This document shows positions 16,473 to 26,167 of a DNA stretch of 64,000 nucleotides, in pieces. Made by a program: the position numbers and the translations under genes. The notes under the pieces are model-generated. The model saw only the letters and a list, made by a program, of their open reading frames with translations. It was not told the origin of the DNA and did not search any database. The stretch is from assembly GCF_014697585.1 (NCBI RefSeq), contig NZ_JACJSB010000025.1, positions 1 to 64,000 of the forward strand, in the 5' to 3' direction. Each line of letters starts with the position of its first letter. The first letter of the stretch is position 1. The stretch comes from Dolichospermum sp. FACHB-1091 (lineage in GTDB: Bacteria; Cyanobacteriota; Cyanobacteriia; Cyanobacteriales; Nostocaceae).

Positions 16473-17046
16473 GTTCTAATTTAATACTACCTTGTCTTAA
16501 AATCTGCCAATCTTTCCCTGTCCATTTAGCAACGGTGGAAGGGATTCCTAAACCTTGATATTCTACTGATTCTAAAGTCAGAACCTCTGGAAATTGAGAT
16601 TGTATTTCTGCTTTTTTCTCCAAAGCAGGTTGACCTGATAAATTAGCACTAGTTGTAGCCATTGGACCTGTTTGCGCCAAAATAGTTTGAGCAACTTTAT
16701 TATTTGGGACTCTAATACCAATGGTAGTTAAATCAGTAGTATTCATCACTTGGGGAATTTTGTCACTAGCTGGTAAAACTAAAGTTAACGCACCTGGCCA
16801 ATATTTATTGACAACTTTTTGCCAAATTTGGTATTCTATCTGACTACCTTGAACATAATCCCACAAATCTTCAGCAATGGCCGCCATTAAAATCAATGGT
16901 TTATCCAAACTGCGCTTTTTAGCAGTATAAATTAATTCTGCTTGTTGCGGTATGGTCGCTAACGCGGGGACTGTATCTGTGGGGAAACTAATTAATTTTC
17001 CAGCTTTAGCAGCTTTGATCAGGATTTCTAGGGAAACTTCTGTCAT
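16459..17046 (-). CDS. tsaC: Threonylcarbamoyl-AMP synthase (TsaC/Sua5/YrdC family)
   Basis: Makes threonylcarbamoyl-AMP from Thr, bicarbonate and ATP for the t6A37 modification of ANN-reading tRNAs. The YrdC core is complete: GKLISFPTDTVPALA near residue 15, YTAKKRSLDKPLILM with the KRxxxKP signature, YWPGALTLVL, TIGIRVPNN and MATTSANLSGQ. The ATG at 17046 is chosen because a 22-residue extension upstream would arise from the repeat-rich leader (CGCAAAGT units). At 195 residues it is the short YrdC form without the Sua5 tail. Confidence 0.92.
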   Translation of the reverse strand: MTEVSLEILIKAAKAGKLISFPTDTVPALATIPQQAELIYTAKKRSLDKPLILMAAIAEDLWDYVQGSQIEYQIWQKVVNKYWPGALTLVLPASDKIPQVMNTTDLTTIGIRVPNNKVAQTILAQTGPMATTSANLSGQPALEKKAEIQSQFPEVLTLESVEYQGLGIPSTVAKWTGKDWQILRQGSIKLEHDEF

Positions 17047-17083
17047 ATTTATATTTGTAAGTGAAAGTATGAATTGTGTTTCG

Positions 17084-17115
17084 CGCAAAGTCGCAAAGTC
17101 GCAAAGTCGCAAAGT
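17084..17115. repeat. Octamer tandem repeat CGCAAAGT
   Basis: Four consecutive CGCAAAGT units just upstream of tsaC. They belong to a GGCGCAAAGACGCAAAG-like family also seen near 18700, 28920, 29165, 30480 and 30920. Confidence 0.8.
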
Positions 17116-17179
17116 TTAAGATTTTAATTTTTCCTTTTTCTAGTCTAATTCAGTAAGACTGATTTTTAACACAGCTTTT

Positions 17180-17692
17180 TTGCAAGCAATGAAAATTCAA
17201 TTTTTGCTCAGGTTTGTGATTTTATTGGGTTTAGTGGAGACAATAACTGCTTGTGGTGTCCTCTCTACTTATGCTAATTATCAGTCTGATTCCTTACCCG
17301 CACCAACAATGAATAGTAATAAGTCTTTAGTAAAAAAAGTAATTCTTATCGCTAGGGAAGAAAATTTACCACCTTTGGGTGTTCCTATTGACCCTCAACG
17401 TAATATTGGCTTTGCTTCGGTCTTTTTACGTTTAGAAAATCCCCAATTAACTTCTGTCACTGTCAGGGTTACTAAGGTGGAAATTCGTAATTTATCAAAT
17501 GAAGAGTTACAAATTTTTCAGCATTCACCCCAGGAAATTCAGTTAAAACCCTTAGAAAATTCTGAGGTGGTTTTGCAGTTGACTAATAAAAGTGGTTATA
17601 TAGGTAGGGATCAAGTTAAAGCGATTGTTACCTATAAAATAGCAGAAGAAACTAATATAATCGAGTCAGAACCAGTTGAAGTTAGCCGTTAA
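17180..17692 (+). CDS. Putative lipoprotein of unknown function
   Basis: The N-terminus has a charged start, a hydrophobic run (FLLRFVILLGLVETI) and a lipobox-like ITAC with Cys at residue 25, pointing to a lipid-anchored periplasmic protein. Residues 45-168 alternate hydrophobic strands (VTVRVTKVEIRNLSNEELQIF; NSEVVLQLTNKSGYIGRDQVKAIVTYKI), suggesting an immunoglobulin-like sandwich. I do not recognise the family. Met codons 1 and 4 are both possible starts. Confidence 0.7.
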   Translation: MQAMKIQFLLRFVILLGLVETITACGVLSTYANYQSDSLPAPTMNSNKSLVKKVILIAREENLPPLGVPIDPQRNIGFASVFLRLENPQLTSVTVRVTKVEIRNLSNEELQIFQHSPQEIQLKPLENSEVVLQLTNKSGYIGRDQVKAIVTYKIAEETNIIESEPVEVSR

Positions 17693-17776
17693 GCTGTTCT
17701 CACTCTCAATATACATACCAGCAATTTTAATCGTCGAATAACATCCTAAAACCCTTTAACTCCTGTAAAACTTGAT

Positions 17777-18676
17777 TTAGACATTTCTACGAGCTACAGC
17801 AAAACGCTCAATTCCGGCTAAATCAGCATGAATGGAAATATTGCTATAACTACCATGATTTTCTAACAATTCTGCCACGGTTTCTGCCTGTCCCGCCATC
17901 ATTTCCACCAACCAAACGCCACCAGGACGCAAATAATCAGGGGAAACTGTGATTAAATGACGAATATGGTCTAAACCATCTGCACCACCGTCTAAGGCTA
18001 AATGTGGCTCGTGTTTAACTACTTCCGGTTGTAAAGTTAGGACCGTATCACTGGGAATATATGGCGGGTTTGATATCATGCCACTAAATTGACCTTTGAG
18101 AAATTCCAGGGGTTGCCACCAAGAACCGTGATAAAATTGAATCTGCTCCCAAAAACCCAAATTTTTAGCATTGGTTTGGGCTACTGTTAACGCAGCAGCA
18201 CTAATATCTACAGCATGAATTGTGGCATTTGTCAATACCTCAGCTATGGAAAAAGCGATCGCTCCGCTACCAGTTCCCAAATCCGCCCAGTGTCCTGCTT
18301 TCATGTTATCATCAGCAGCAGCGATCGCTAGATCAATTAACATTTCTGTTTCTGGTCTGGGAATTAAGACTCCTTGGTTAACCATGAGTTGAAACTTGCG
18401 CCAAGATGTCATACCTGCTATATACTGCACTGGTAAACGATCATTTAATCGCTTTTGCCACAATTGTTCTAATTCTGTTAAAGACAATTGTATGGGGATT
18501 TGTTCCCAATTCTTGAAAGTTTCTAACCGCAACGCTAATCTGTCTAAATTCGTGATTGTTTGTAATAGCCAGTCTACTTCCATTGGAGGTATATCCGATG
18601 CTGTAGCGGCTTGAATAGACGCATTGCGCCACCGCCAAAGTTCTAAACCAGAAACTATTTGATTTGGCTCTAACAT
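17777..18676 (-). CDS. prmC: Release factor glutamine methyltransferase
   Basis: Methylates the Gln of the GGQ motif in release factors. SAM site DLGTGSGAIAFSIAEV and catalytic NPPYIPSD are present, and the N-terminal helical domain is normal. IPRPETEMLIDLAI is the family signature before the SAM motif. The ATG at 18676 (MLEPNQIVSG) gives 300 residues. An upstream in-frame start would add 41 residues from a repeat-containing leader (CGCGCCAAGACGCTAAGGAGCAAAGACGC), which is unlikely to be coding. Confidence 0.92.
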   Translation of the reverse strand: MLEPNQIVSGLELWRWRNASIQAATASDIPPMEVDWLLQTITNLDRLALRLETFKNWEQIPIQLSLTELEQLWQKRLNDRLPVQYIAGMTSWRKFQLMVNQGVLIPRPETEMLIDLAIAAADDNMKAGHWADLGTGSGAIAFSIAEVLTNATIHAVDISAAALTVAQTNAKNLGFWEQIQFYHGSWWQPLEFLKGQFSGMISNPPYIPSDTVLTLQPEVVKHEPHLALDGGADGLDHIRHLITVSPDYLRPGGVWLVEMMAGQAETVAELLENHGSYSNISIHADLAGIERFAVARRNV

Positions 18677-18885
18677 AATGGTAGTATGAGTTATGTTTCG
18701 CGCCAAGACGCTAAGGAGCAAAGACGCAAAGTTGGATATCAGAGGTTTTCTTTGGCTATTCAGTTTGAGAAACCATATCTTATGATTTCTGTTACACAAT
18801 AGGGTAAATTAGTCAACCATTAAAAAATCTCTGTTTTTTATACTCCAATTTATCAAGACTGCTGATAAGACTTCGGGGTTGGGGA

Positions 18886-19659
18886 TTATTTTTTCTTTTG
18901 TTGGTTTGAAGGTAGAGAACGAATAAATTCCATGGACTCCCGTGAAGGAAACAAAAAGATCTTACCAATAGCGGGATCATTGCTGCTATTGAGTGTGTTA
19001 ATGACTCCATCCAAATCTACCACTTGAATTTCCGTATTAGCTGCTTCCTGTGGTTTAGCTTTTTTGAAGTCCTCTAAAAGCGCCACTGCTTGTTCTTTGT
19101 CGAAATAGAACGGAATATAACGTTCATTACTTTGGGAAATGGGAATTGTTAAATAGCTATTTCCCTGCTTCAATTTTGGTACAAACAAAGGAACACCATT
19201 AAATTGCTGTCCTGGTTTTCCACTGGAAGTTAAAATACTTTTAGCTGAGTCCACTTGTTGTTTTGTGGGTACTAAGGTAAAAATTACCGTAGGATCTTTT
19301 TTCTTTTTACTTTCTACTACCAATTTATAGTAATCTCCTAGAGAAATAGGTTTTACTTGAATGGTATTGGCTAACTGAGGATTGTCTTTTTTCAGCTTAC
19401 CTTCCAGGAATTTTTGAGCATCTTGTTTACTAATAAAAAAGCCTATTTGGGAAATAGTTTTGGATTGATTTTTGGTGGAAATAACTACAAATTCCCCCTT
19501 AGGATTAGCAAGGGTAAATACTGGTACTTCTCGTAAAGTTTTTACTATTTGCTCCTGTGGTAACGCTAATGCAGTGGAGTTATTTATTCCTGATATTCCT
19601 GCAAATATCACACCTCCTGCAATACCTAATGTTATGCCCCAACGAACTAATAATTTCAT
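18886..19659 (-). CDS. tic22: Tic22-family protein
   Basis: Cyanobacterial relative of chloroplast Tic22, thought to act as a periplasmic or lumenal chaperone for outer-membrane protein biogenesis. A signal peptide occupies the first 30 residues (VRWGITLGIAGGVIFAGI...ALALPQE). The body has the paired repeat of the family: VPVFTLANPKGEFVVI with FFISKQDAQKFLEG, then VPLFVPKLKQGNSYLTIPI with PFYFDKEQAVALLEDF. The ATG at 19659 is preferred because AGGA sits six bases upstream and MKLLVRWG starts the signal. Earlier in-frame starts add an unlikely 15 residues. Confidence 0.85.
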   Translation of the reverse strand: MKLLVRWGITLGIAGGVIFAGISGINNSTALALPQEQIVKTLREVPVFTLANPKGEFVVISTKNQSKTISQIGFFISKQDAQKFLEGKLKKDNPQLANTIQVKPISLGDYYKLVVESKKKKDPTVIFTLVPTKQQVDSAKSILTSSGKPGQQFNGVPLFVPKLKQGNSYLTIPISQSNERYIPFYFDKEQAVALLEDFKKAKPQEAANTEIQVVDLDGVINTLNSSNDPAIGKIFLFPSRESMEFIRSLPSNQQKKK

Positions 19660-19967
19660 GATCATTCCTGATGTCGCTAATTTAATTAATACCAGCAAAT
19701 GCACAAATTGTCATATTTATGCACCAACAAGTAGCTTTGGTTACATAGCAAGCCATTTTAATTTCTGATAAAAAACCCATGGTAGCTATTTAGTATCAAC
19801 TATTATCGAAATGTAATTTTATCAAACTTTTTGGTGGTGATGATATTATCACATAAAAGCTTTAAAAGCCTATTATATATTTTCTTTCGTGATCATGATG
19901 TTTTAGGGGGAATAGGAGGGAGATGTTTTACAAGACTCATGACCTATTACCCATGACGGCCTATCTT

Positions 19968-22900
19968 TTACACCTGACTGTACAAAAGATAATTATAAGG
20001 TTCTTCCAGAGATTGCACGGTACTGGATTTTATGTTATCTAAATAACGTACTAATAACTGAACTTGTGAAGAATTGGGACGATAGGAAAGATTACCTTGT
20101 TTTTCAAATAGGGGTGATATACCGGAGGACACAGAAGCTATAGCGTTGTAGTCAGGATTTTGTTGGGAGTTATGAGTCAGCCAAAGGTGGTCTGTAGTAG
20201 CGGGAATTAAACCTGGGGGTAGTTCACCTTCTAGAAAGGCCAATAATCGTTGTTGACAGATACGGGTATTAATACCACGGCGTTCAAATAAATGCAAGAC
20301 TTCACCAAAAGATAAAGAACGTTCAGGTAATAGTTTGAGCAATTCAGAAAATAAGAAATAATCCGTGTATTGTTGCTTAGGTATATCTAGAACTTGGGGA
20401 TGTAAAGGTAACATGGCTAAACCTAAGGCCACCCGACTACAATTGGGAGTACCATTTTCACTAAGATATAAGTCTTGAATAATCTTAGCATTAGGCAGTT
20501 TTTGCCGTAACCAACGGTTAATAGTACCTACAGAAGCCACACCACCGCTAATAATCACTTGATTAATAGCTTCAGTGGGAATACCACGGGCTACTAATAA
20601 TTTATTCAGTTCTCGGTTCAGACGACGGACAAAGGGGACAAAAACTTGACTTTCCAAATCTCGGCGTTGTAATACCCAACTCTGGTCAGCAAATTCTAGG
20701 GTAAAGGTTTCTTGATGCTGTAAAATCAGCTTTAAAGCCAAAGCAGCATCCAATAAAGCTTGTCCCAGGACGGAACTTTCTAGACACTGCTGGAGACGAA
20801 TCCGCGCTTGTGTATCTGGTTCTGCCACTTTAGGTAATGTCAATGCTTCTAAACCCAAATTAGAAAATTGCATTTCGTCTAAGCCGGGAATTGAAGGTTG
20901 CCAATGCCAAGGATTAATATTAGCAGATTCATGATCATCTTGTCCAGTTTGGCGAGGTTGGCGGGATTTTGGTGGTAGTAGTAACTGACAGATAATATCC
21001 TGTTCAATGCCCTTCCCGGAATAGGCAAAACTGTGGAGCATGAAATCTTTGTGTGTTAATTCTCCCAAATTTGCTGGTATATCTACCAGTGCCATTTCTG
21101 TAGATATTGCGCCAATGTTGATGGCTAAAGTGTTACCAATCACGGGATAATCACTAATTTTTAAGGGTTGTAAACCCTGATTTTCGCTGATTTGGATAGA
21201 TTGGCCATTGACACTATCTAATTCTGGCAGTAGAGTAGCGATCGCTTCCTCGACAAAAAAGATTTGTTGAGGATGGGAGACAAGTTGACTGGTAAGAATT
21301 GCTTCCCGGATATTAAAGCGATATTGTTCAGTCCAATTAGCAGGACAAGTACAAATTACACCGGCGATATTCTTAATCACTTCAGAGAAAGTTTGTCTAT
21401 TCATACCCACAGCATTAGCAATTAAAGCGGGTGTGGTGCTAGTTTGACTGGACTTTAAAGTTAACAGTAGTTTGGTGAGGGATCTAATGATCCAAATCAA
21501 TGGACCTGCGGAAAATTCATTTAGTTGTAACATTGGTTCCCATTTTTGGCGTTCTTGCTGGTAGGGAACTGCTATTTGTAAATAAGGCTTTAATTGTGCT
21601 GAATAAAGATGATAGGGAACTGATGATTGAGGAAATGTTGATTCTCCGTTTTCTTCCTGATGAGTAGTTGCATTTGTAGGTAAATAAACTTCAGCAGGTA
21701 AACGGAATGATTGCTGGAAATCAGCATTACTAGTTGGATTTTCTGCTGACCAATAAATCGGATGAACTAATAATTGAGAACGATTCAATAAAGCCGCAGA
21801 AATTCCTGTTGTTCCTACGTCAATTCCTAAATACCAACTCGGATCTAAACTATCCCCTGAGACAATATCATTATTTTCATCATTGGGAATTTGGGGTTGA
21901 ATAGCAGTAATTGGAGATTGCTGACTAGTAATTGGAGATGGGAAAAAATCTTCTTTTTCATCTTTTATGTCTGTTTCAGTTGTTAAATTTAAATCTACTA
22001 CCTGATGAGAAAGTTCAGCATCTAAATCAGTTAGAGATTCCTGAGAATAATCTAAATAATCTAATGGTAGATCAAAATTATCCAACAAAGACAGTAAATC
22101 TCGCTCTGAAGCCTCAATAAAATAGTTATCCAAGCCCAAGTCCTGATTTTCGTATTCCGTGACTGGCGGTAATTTCACCACAGAAATATCTGCTGTACTA
22201 ATTTCTGGATTATCCCATAGGTTTGATACTTCCGTTGGCATTTCTTCATTACCAGTATCAACCAGCAAATCGGTCAGAACTGTAATTGTATCAGCAGTAT
22301 TTGGTTCTAACTCAATTGTTGCTTTACTCTCTTTAAGACTATGAAAAATTATTGTTTGGGAATTGTAGCTCTCATCATATTCTAATTGATCCCGAAGATT
22401 TGGCAATAGAAGCAAATCTTCTTTTAACTTGGGTGAGGTAACTGAAGGTCTGAGGTCAGTGCTGCTAGAAACTATCGGACTGCTGATTTCTGGTATTAAT
22501 AAATCATTGCTAATAACTTCGGGAGCATTGGATAAATTTCCATCTTGTTCGAGCAGAGGATCATGGAAAAATGATAAATTTAATGGTGAAGAAATTTCCG
22601 TATTAAAGAAACTTGCATAGAGTTCATCTACTTGATCAGTAATTATTAACTGCAAATCCTTTGCCGATTTTGTTTGCTCCTTTAATAACTCAGTTTCCAA
22701 AATAATTGGTGCTATTTCTCCAGCAGAAATTTCTCTAGACACATCTTCCAAATTTGTTAATTGTTCCAGGTCCGGGGACTCAGTTATTTCAGGATGTACA
22801 ATAGAAATTAACGGCTCACTAATTAGAGATTGCTGTTGTAAATACTCACTTAAATTATTCAGGAAATTTGCCATTAACTGCTCACCTTGCATCCCCTGAC

Positions 22901-23666
22901 TGTGCATTTTTGCTACTGCTTGGGATAGGGAGTGATAATAGGTGTTAATATTACGCTCTAGAGCTTCAAAAACAATATTGACAGTTCCATCTAAGGAAAG
23001 CAAGCGTTCATCTAAATTACGTGCCAAATTTGCTAACTGTTCTACCCGTTCTGCTGATTCTAAAATAGGCTGAATGGTAGAAGTAATGGCTTCTAAATTC
23101 TCCTGATTAGGGTTGATTATAGTCCTAGAATTTGACTTTAAATGTGGGACTAAACGACCCATGAGGACCTCTAAGAATTGAGAAATCATCTCCTCTTGGT
23201 TTGCGAACTGCTGGCTTAAAGAAGAGTTTTGCAGCCGCTGTTGCTCTAATTGTCTAATTTCCTGAATTAGACTCGCTCTTTCTGCTAAGAGCCTTGATAA
23301 TTCCGCTTGTAAGGGCTGAAGCAAAACCTTCAGTTCTTCTTTGATTTCTACTGTTTCAATATTACCTGCCTCTGTTGGGACTAAAGAAGACTCGAAGACG
23401 GGTGGGAGATGACTCTGTTGGTTAAATTGCGTCAAGAGGGATGATAATGGTTGTGTGGAAGATGGCCTAGTTGTTTCAGGTGGAACTTCGTCCTCTAATA
23501 CTTCATCCTCTCCCAGTTGAACCAAAAAGTTACGGACTCGTTGTAAAATCTGTTTTTCCTGTTGTTCTTGCTTAGAGAAGAACTTAGACAGACCCTTGCC
23601 GCACTGGGACAGTAAGTGATCAATATCTGCAATTAGTTGGTGAATTTCATCAGTATGGTAAGTCAC
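19968..23666 (-). CDS. Large protein: coiled-coil N-terminus joined to Hsp70/actin-like ATPase
   Basis: 1232 residues. Residues 1-290 are helical and coiled-coil prone (LKVLLQPLQAELSRLLAERASLIQEIRQLEQQ; heptad-like stretches around 200-280). Residues 290-600 are acidic and low in complexity. From about 612 an Hsp70-like nucleotide-binding fold begins: phosphate-1 loop LGIDVGTTGISAALL, connect and phosphate-2 region AINIGAISTEMALVDI near 850, then IISGGVASVGTINRWLRQKLPNAKI near 1035 matching the adenosine motif. No peptide-binding domain of DnaK type follows; the last 130 residues are unique. It is not DnaK. I recognise it only as a conserved cyanobacterial protein of unknown role, perhaps a scaffold or envelope-associated ATPase. 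Confidence 0.82.
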   Translation of the reverse strand: MTYHTDEIHQLIADIDHLLSQCGKGLSKFFSKQEQQEKQILQRVRNFLVQLGEDEVLEDEVPPETTRPSSTQPLSSLLTQFNQQSHLPPVFESSLVPTEAGNIETVEIKEELKVLLQPLQAELSRLLAERASLIQEIRQLEQQRLQNSSLSQQFANQEEMISQFLEVLMGRLVPHLKSNSRTIINPNQENLEAITSTIQPILESAERVEQLANLARNLDERLLSLDGTVNIVFEALERNINTYYHSLSQAVAKMHSQGMQGEQLMANFLNNLSEYLQQQSLISEPLISIVHPEITESPDLEQLTNLEDVSREISAGEIAPIILETELLKEQTKSAKDLQLIITDQVDELYASFFNTEISSPLNLSFFHDPLLEQDGNLSNAPEVISNDLLIPEISSPIVSSSTDLRPSVTSPKLKEDLLLLPNLRDQLEYDESYNSQTIIFHSLKESKATIELEPNTADTITVLTDLLVDTGNEEMPTEVSNLWDNPEISTADISVVKLPPVTEYENQDLGLDNYFIEASERDLLSLLDNFDLPLDYLDYSQESLTDLDAELSHQVVDLNLTTETDIKDEKEDFFPSPITSQQSPITAIQPQIPNDENNDIVSGDSLDPSWYLGIDVGTTGISAALLNRSQLLVHPIYWSAENPTSNADFQQSFRLPAEVYLPTNATTHQEENGESTFPQSSVPYHLYSAQLKPYLQIAVPYQQERQKWEPMLQLNEFSAGPLIWIIRSLTKLLLTLKSSQTSTTPALIANAVGMNRQTFSEVIKNIAGVICTCPANWTEQYRFNIREAILTSQLVSHPQQIFFVEEAIATLLPELDSVNGQSIQISENQGLQPLKISDYPVIGNTLAINIGAISTEMALVDIPANLGELTHKDFMLHSFAYSGKGIEQDIICQLLLPPKSRQPRQTGQDDHESANINPWHWQPSIPGLDEMQFSNLGLEALTLPKVAEPDTQARIRLQQCLESSVLGQALLDAALALKLILQHQETFTLEFADQSWVLQRRDLESQVFVPFVRRLNRELNKLLVARGIPTEAINQVIISGGVASVGTINRWLRQKLPNAKIIQDLYLSENGTPNCSRVALGLAMLPLHPQVLDIPKQQYTDYFLFSELLKLLPERSLSFGEVLHLFERRGINTRICQQRLLAFLEGELPPGLIPATTDHLWLTHNSQQNPDYNAIASVSSGISPLFEKQGNLSYRPNSSQVQLLVRYLDNIKSSTVQSLEEPYNYLLYSQV

Positions 23667-24005
23667 GTTAAATTACCTGAGCGTGGACATTAATGTGTAA
23701 GGTTTGACAATTGAGGAAGTTGGGAAAATCAAAATTCTAAATTTTCATATAGGGATTATATTTGGTTGAAATATACGTAGGGTGGGTAATGCCCAGGCTA
23801 CACTACTTAATCTTGTTCAGAAATCATTAAATCATTTAGGATTCCTTTAGATCACTAATACCAATTCTATATGAGACTGCGCTATATTATCATAGGCGCA
23901 ATTCATCAATTACCCCTAAAATATGGATAGGTAAAAAGCCGCACATACAATTTGTATTTGCCACAGGCTTTGGCGAAACCCTAGTTTAATTAATTTAATT
24001 ACCCC
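23667..24005. other. Divergent promoter region with short repeats
   Basis: Lies between two genes read away from each other, so it must hold both promoters. It includes GTAGGGTGGGTAATGCCCAGGCTACAC near 23779 and TCTTGTTCAGAAATCA near 23812; the latter string recurs near 56413. No gene seen. Confidence 0.45.
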
Positions 24006-24716
24006 ATGAGTATTGTTAATTCCGTACCAGAAGAACCTGAGAAAGATACATCACTTGAGTCTCCTACCCATAGCCAATTACAGTACCAATCTCTCAAGGT
24101 TGAGAGTCCCTTAAAAATGGTAGAAACCGCTTTTTTAGCCAGTACTGCGAGTTTAATTTGGTTTATTAATTCTTATTTTCCTCTGGGTATAGTATTGCGC
24201 GTATTTTTTCCCATACCTATTGCTTTAGTATATTTGCGCTGGGGTAAACGCGCAGCTTGGATGGCTGCGGTGACATCTGGGTTACTCTTATCTGTGTTAA
24301 TGGGACCTGTTCGCAGTTTATTATTTATCATGCCTTTTGCCTTTATGGGTGTCCTATTAGGGGCTACTTGGCATCGTCGTGTACCGTGGATTGTTTCGAT
24401 CATTTTAGGGACGTTACTGGGGACTCTGGGGGTGTTCTTTCGACTGTGGTTTTTGTCCCTGTTATCTGGTGAAGACCTGTGGGTTTATGTGATTAATCAG
24501 GTGACAGAAATTATTGAATGGATTTTTTTACACTTGGGATTATTGATGACTCCCAATTTATTATTAATTCAATTAGGGGCGATCGCTTTGATTACTATCA
24601 ATAATTTTATTTACTTGTTTATAGTCCATCTTGTCGCTTGGTTACTTTTGGACGCTATTGGCAATTCCATTCCCCGTCCACCCCGTTGGGTACAGGTATT
24701 GATGGATTATGATTAA
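24006..24716 (+). CDS. DUF2232 membrane protein
   Basis: 236 residues with about six membrane segments after a 40-residue soluble start: FLASTASLIWFINSYFPLGI, LRVFFPIPIALVYL, AAWMAAVTSGLLLSVLMGPVRS, LLFIMPFAFMGVLLG, IVSIILGTLLGTLGVFF and a long C-terminal pair. The RVFFPIPIALVYLRWGKRAAW segment is typical of the YybS/DUF2232 family. Function unknown; an ECF-transporter-like S-component role has been suggested for relatives. It overlaps the cobT-like gene by eight bases, suggesting one transcript and perhaps a link to cobamide or vitamin metabolism. Confidence 0.82.
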   Translation: MSIVNSVPEEPEKDTSLESPTHSQLQYQSLKVESPLKMVETAFLASTASLIWFINSYFPLGIVLRVFFPIPIALVYLRWGKRAAWMAAVTSGLLLSVLMGPVRSLLFIMPFAFMGVLLGATWHRRVPWIVSIILGTLLGTLGVFFRLWFLSLLSGEDLWVYVINQVTEIIEWIFLHLGLLMTPNLLLIQLGAIALITINNFIYLFIVHLVAWLLLDAIGNSIPRPPRWVQVLMDYD

Positions 24717-25830
24717 TATATATACACAAGTTCCCCAGGGGGAGGCATGGCTTCATCGCTATCGGGGTAAATTACCAATATTTGCCTGTATTTTAGGATT
24801 CACGGAAACAGGTTTAATTCCCGGTATTTCTGCGGCTGGTTTAACTCCAGAAGACCGACAATATACGGCTTGTGCTGATGCGGAATTTCTTTATTATGGC
24901 ACTGAATATCACCCTAAGTATCCCCTCCCTCCCCTGACTTCGGGTGCGTCTCCTGTGCTGATTTCCCGGGCAGTGGTAGCTAATTTACACATCCCTGTTT
25001 ACCTGTTTAATGCGGGATTGTTACATACTCCACCCATACCATTAATAGATTTAGGTGGTATGGCCGCCAGGTGTTTAAGTCAGGGTGAGGCTATGGATAT
25101 AAATAAAGTTAAACACTTGTTAAAAGAAGGATTACACTGGGGTTCTCAATTAAGTTGTGATGCTGCTAATACGTATTTAATTTTAAGTGAGTGCGTTGTC
25201 GGTGGAACAACAACAGCTTTAGCTATTCTAACTGGGTTGGGTATTGATGCTGTTGGTAAGATTAATAGTAGTCATGCTGTATGTAATCATGAGCAAAAAT
25301 GGGAGTTAGTGCAGACTGGACTAGCAAAAATACCGTCCTCAGTTGATCCTTTAGAGCTAGTGGCAGCGGTAGGAGATCCGATGCAAGTAGTAGTAGCGGG
25401 AATGGCGATCGCTGCTAGTCGGAATTGTGGGGTATTATTGGGAGGAGGTACGCAGATGTTGGCAGTATATGCTTTAATTCAAGCGATCGCCCATACATAC
25501 TCTTTATCCTGGAAACCGGCAGAAATTGTCATCGGTACAACCCGCTGGGTAGCGGAAGATCCTACCGGTGCAACAGTTGATTTAGCCCAGAGTTTTAGTA
25601 AAAACAGTATTCCTCCTTTATTAGGGACAAAATTGAGTTTTGCTAATTCTCGGTATCCCCAACTTCAAGCTTATGAAAAGGGTTTTGTCAAAGAAGGTGT
25701 TGGTGCTGGTGCGGCCTGTATTGCTGCTTCCTTAGGTCAAAATTGGCAGCAAAATCAACTGTTAGCGGCTATAGAAGCGGAAATGGAACAACTTAGCAGC
25801 AAGGGAGAAACTAAGAAATCCTCTGTCTAA
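24709..25830 (+). CDS. cobT: CobT-like nicotinate-nucleotide phosphoribosyltransferase (TIGR00303 type)
   Basis: Member of the cyanobacterial/archaeal CobT-like family, predicted to transfer phosphoribose from nicotinate mononucleotide to the lower-ligand base of a cobamide. Marks: FACILGFTETGLIPGISAAG near the start, TSGASPVLISRAV, LILSECVVGGTTTALAIL, VAGMAIAASRNCGVLLGGGTQMLAVYAL and GEGVGAG-like VKEGVGAGAACIAASLG near the end. 373 residues. It is coupled to the DUF2232 gene. Cyanobacteria make pseudocobalamin with adenine as lower ligand, so the base used here may not be dimethylbenzimidazole. Confidence 0.88.
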   Translation: MINIYTQVPQGEAWLHRYRGKLPIFACILGFTETGLIPGISAAGLTPEDRQYTACADAEFLYYGTEYHPKYPLPPLTSGASPVLISRAVVANLHIPVYLFNAGLLHTPPIPLIDLGGMAARCLSQGEAMDINKVKHLLKEGLHWGSQLSCDAANTYLILSECVVGGTTTALAILTGLGIDAVGKINSSHAVCNHEQKWELVQTGLAKIPSSVDPLELVAAVGDPMQVVVAGMAIAASRNCGVLLGGGTQMLAVYALIQAIAHTYSLSWKPAEIVIGTTRWVAEDPTGATVDLAQSFSKNSIPPLLGTKLSFANSRYPQLQAYEKGFVKEGVGAGAACIAASLGQNWQQNQLLAAIEAEMEQLSSKGETKKSSV

Positions 25831-26167
25831 GTAACTGTTCTTCTAAGGCTGCAATGCGGTGATAGGCTGCGGTTAATTGGGTTGTTAACCGTTGAATTTG
25901 GATTTCTGGGGTTATTTGTCTATCTCTGGCTTGATAATTTATGTCTGGATAGACAATAGAATCTGTTAAAATATCCTTATGCTCCAATTCCTTTGATTTA
26001 TATCCTTGAGGCTGTTTCTTGTCTAGATAATGTTCTATGGCTGGTAATTTCTCCAAAGACGAAGCTGACAAGGCTTGGGATAGCCGCATATCAAGCTTTT
26101 CAATTATTTCATAGATGGCATTAACTTTCAGGGTCAAGGTCAGAATTTGTTTTTCTAGTGATTCCAT
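25811..26167 (-). CDS. Small coiled-coil protein, unknown
   Basis: 118 residues. Helical ends with heptad character (LEKQILTLTLKVNAIYEIIEKLDMRL at the start; IQRLTTQLTAAYHRIAALEEQLL at the end) flank a polar middle. No catalytic motif, signal or membrane segment. It converges on cobT with a 20-base overlap of the 3' ends. Coding status rests on length, composition and a plausible start. Confidence 0.65.
   Translation of the reverse strand: MESLEKQILTLTLKVNAIYEIIEKLDMRLSQALSASSLEKLPAIEHYLDKKQPQGYKSKELEHKDILTDSIVYPDINYQARDRQITPEIQIQRLTTQLTAAYHRIAALEEQLLRQRIS

Noticed and set aside
19968-23666. Calling the 1232-residue protein DnaK
   Set aside because: The ATPase core is similar, but the domain order is different and there is no peptide-binding domain.
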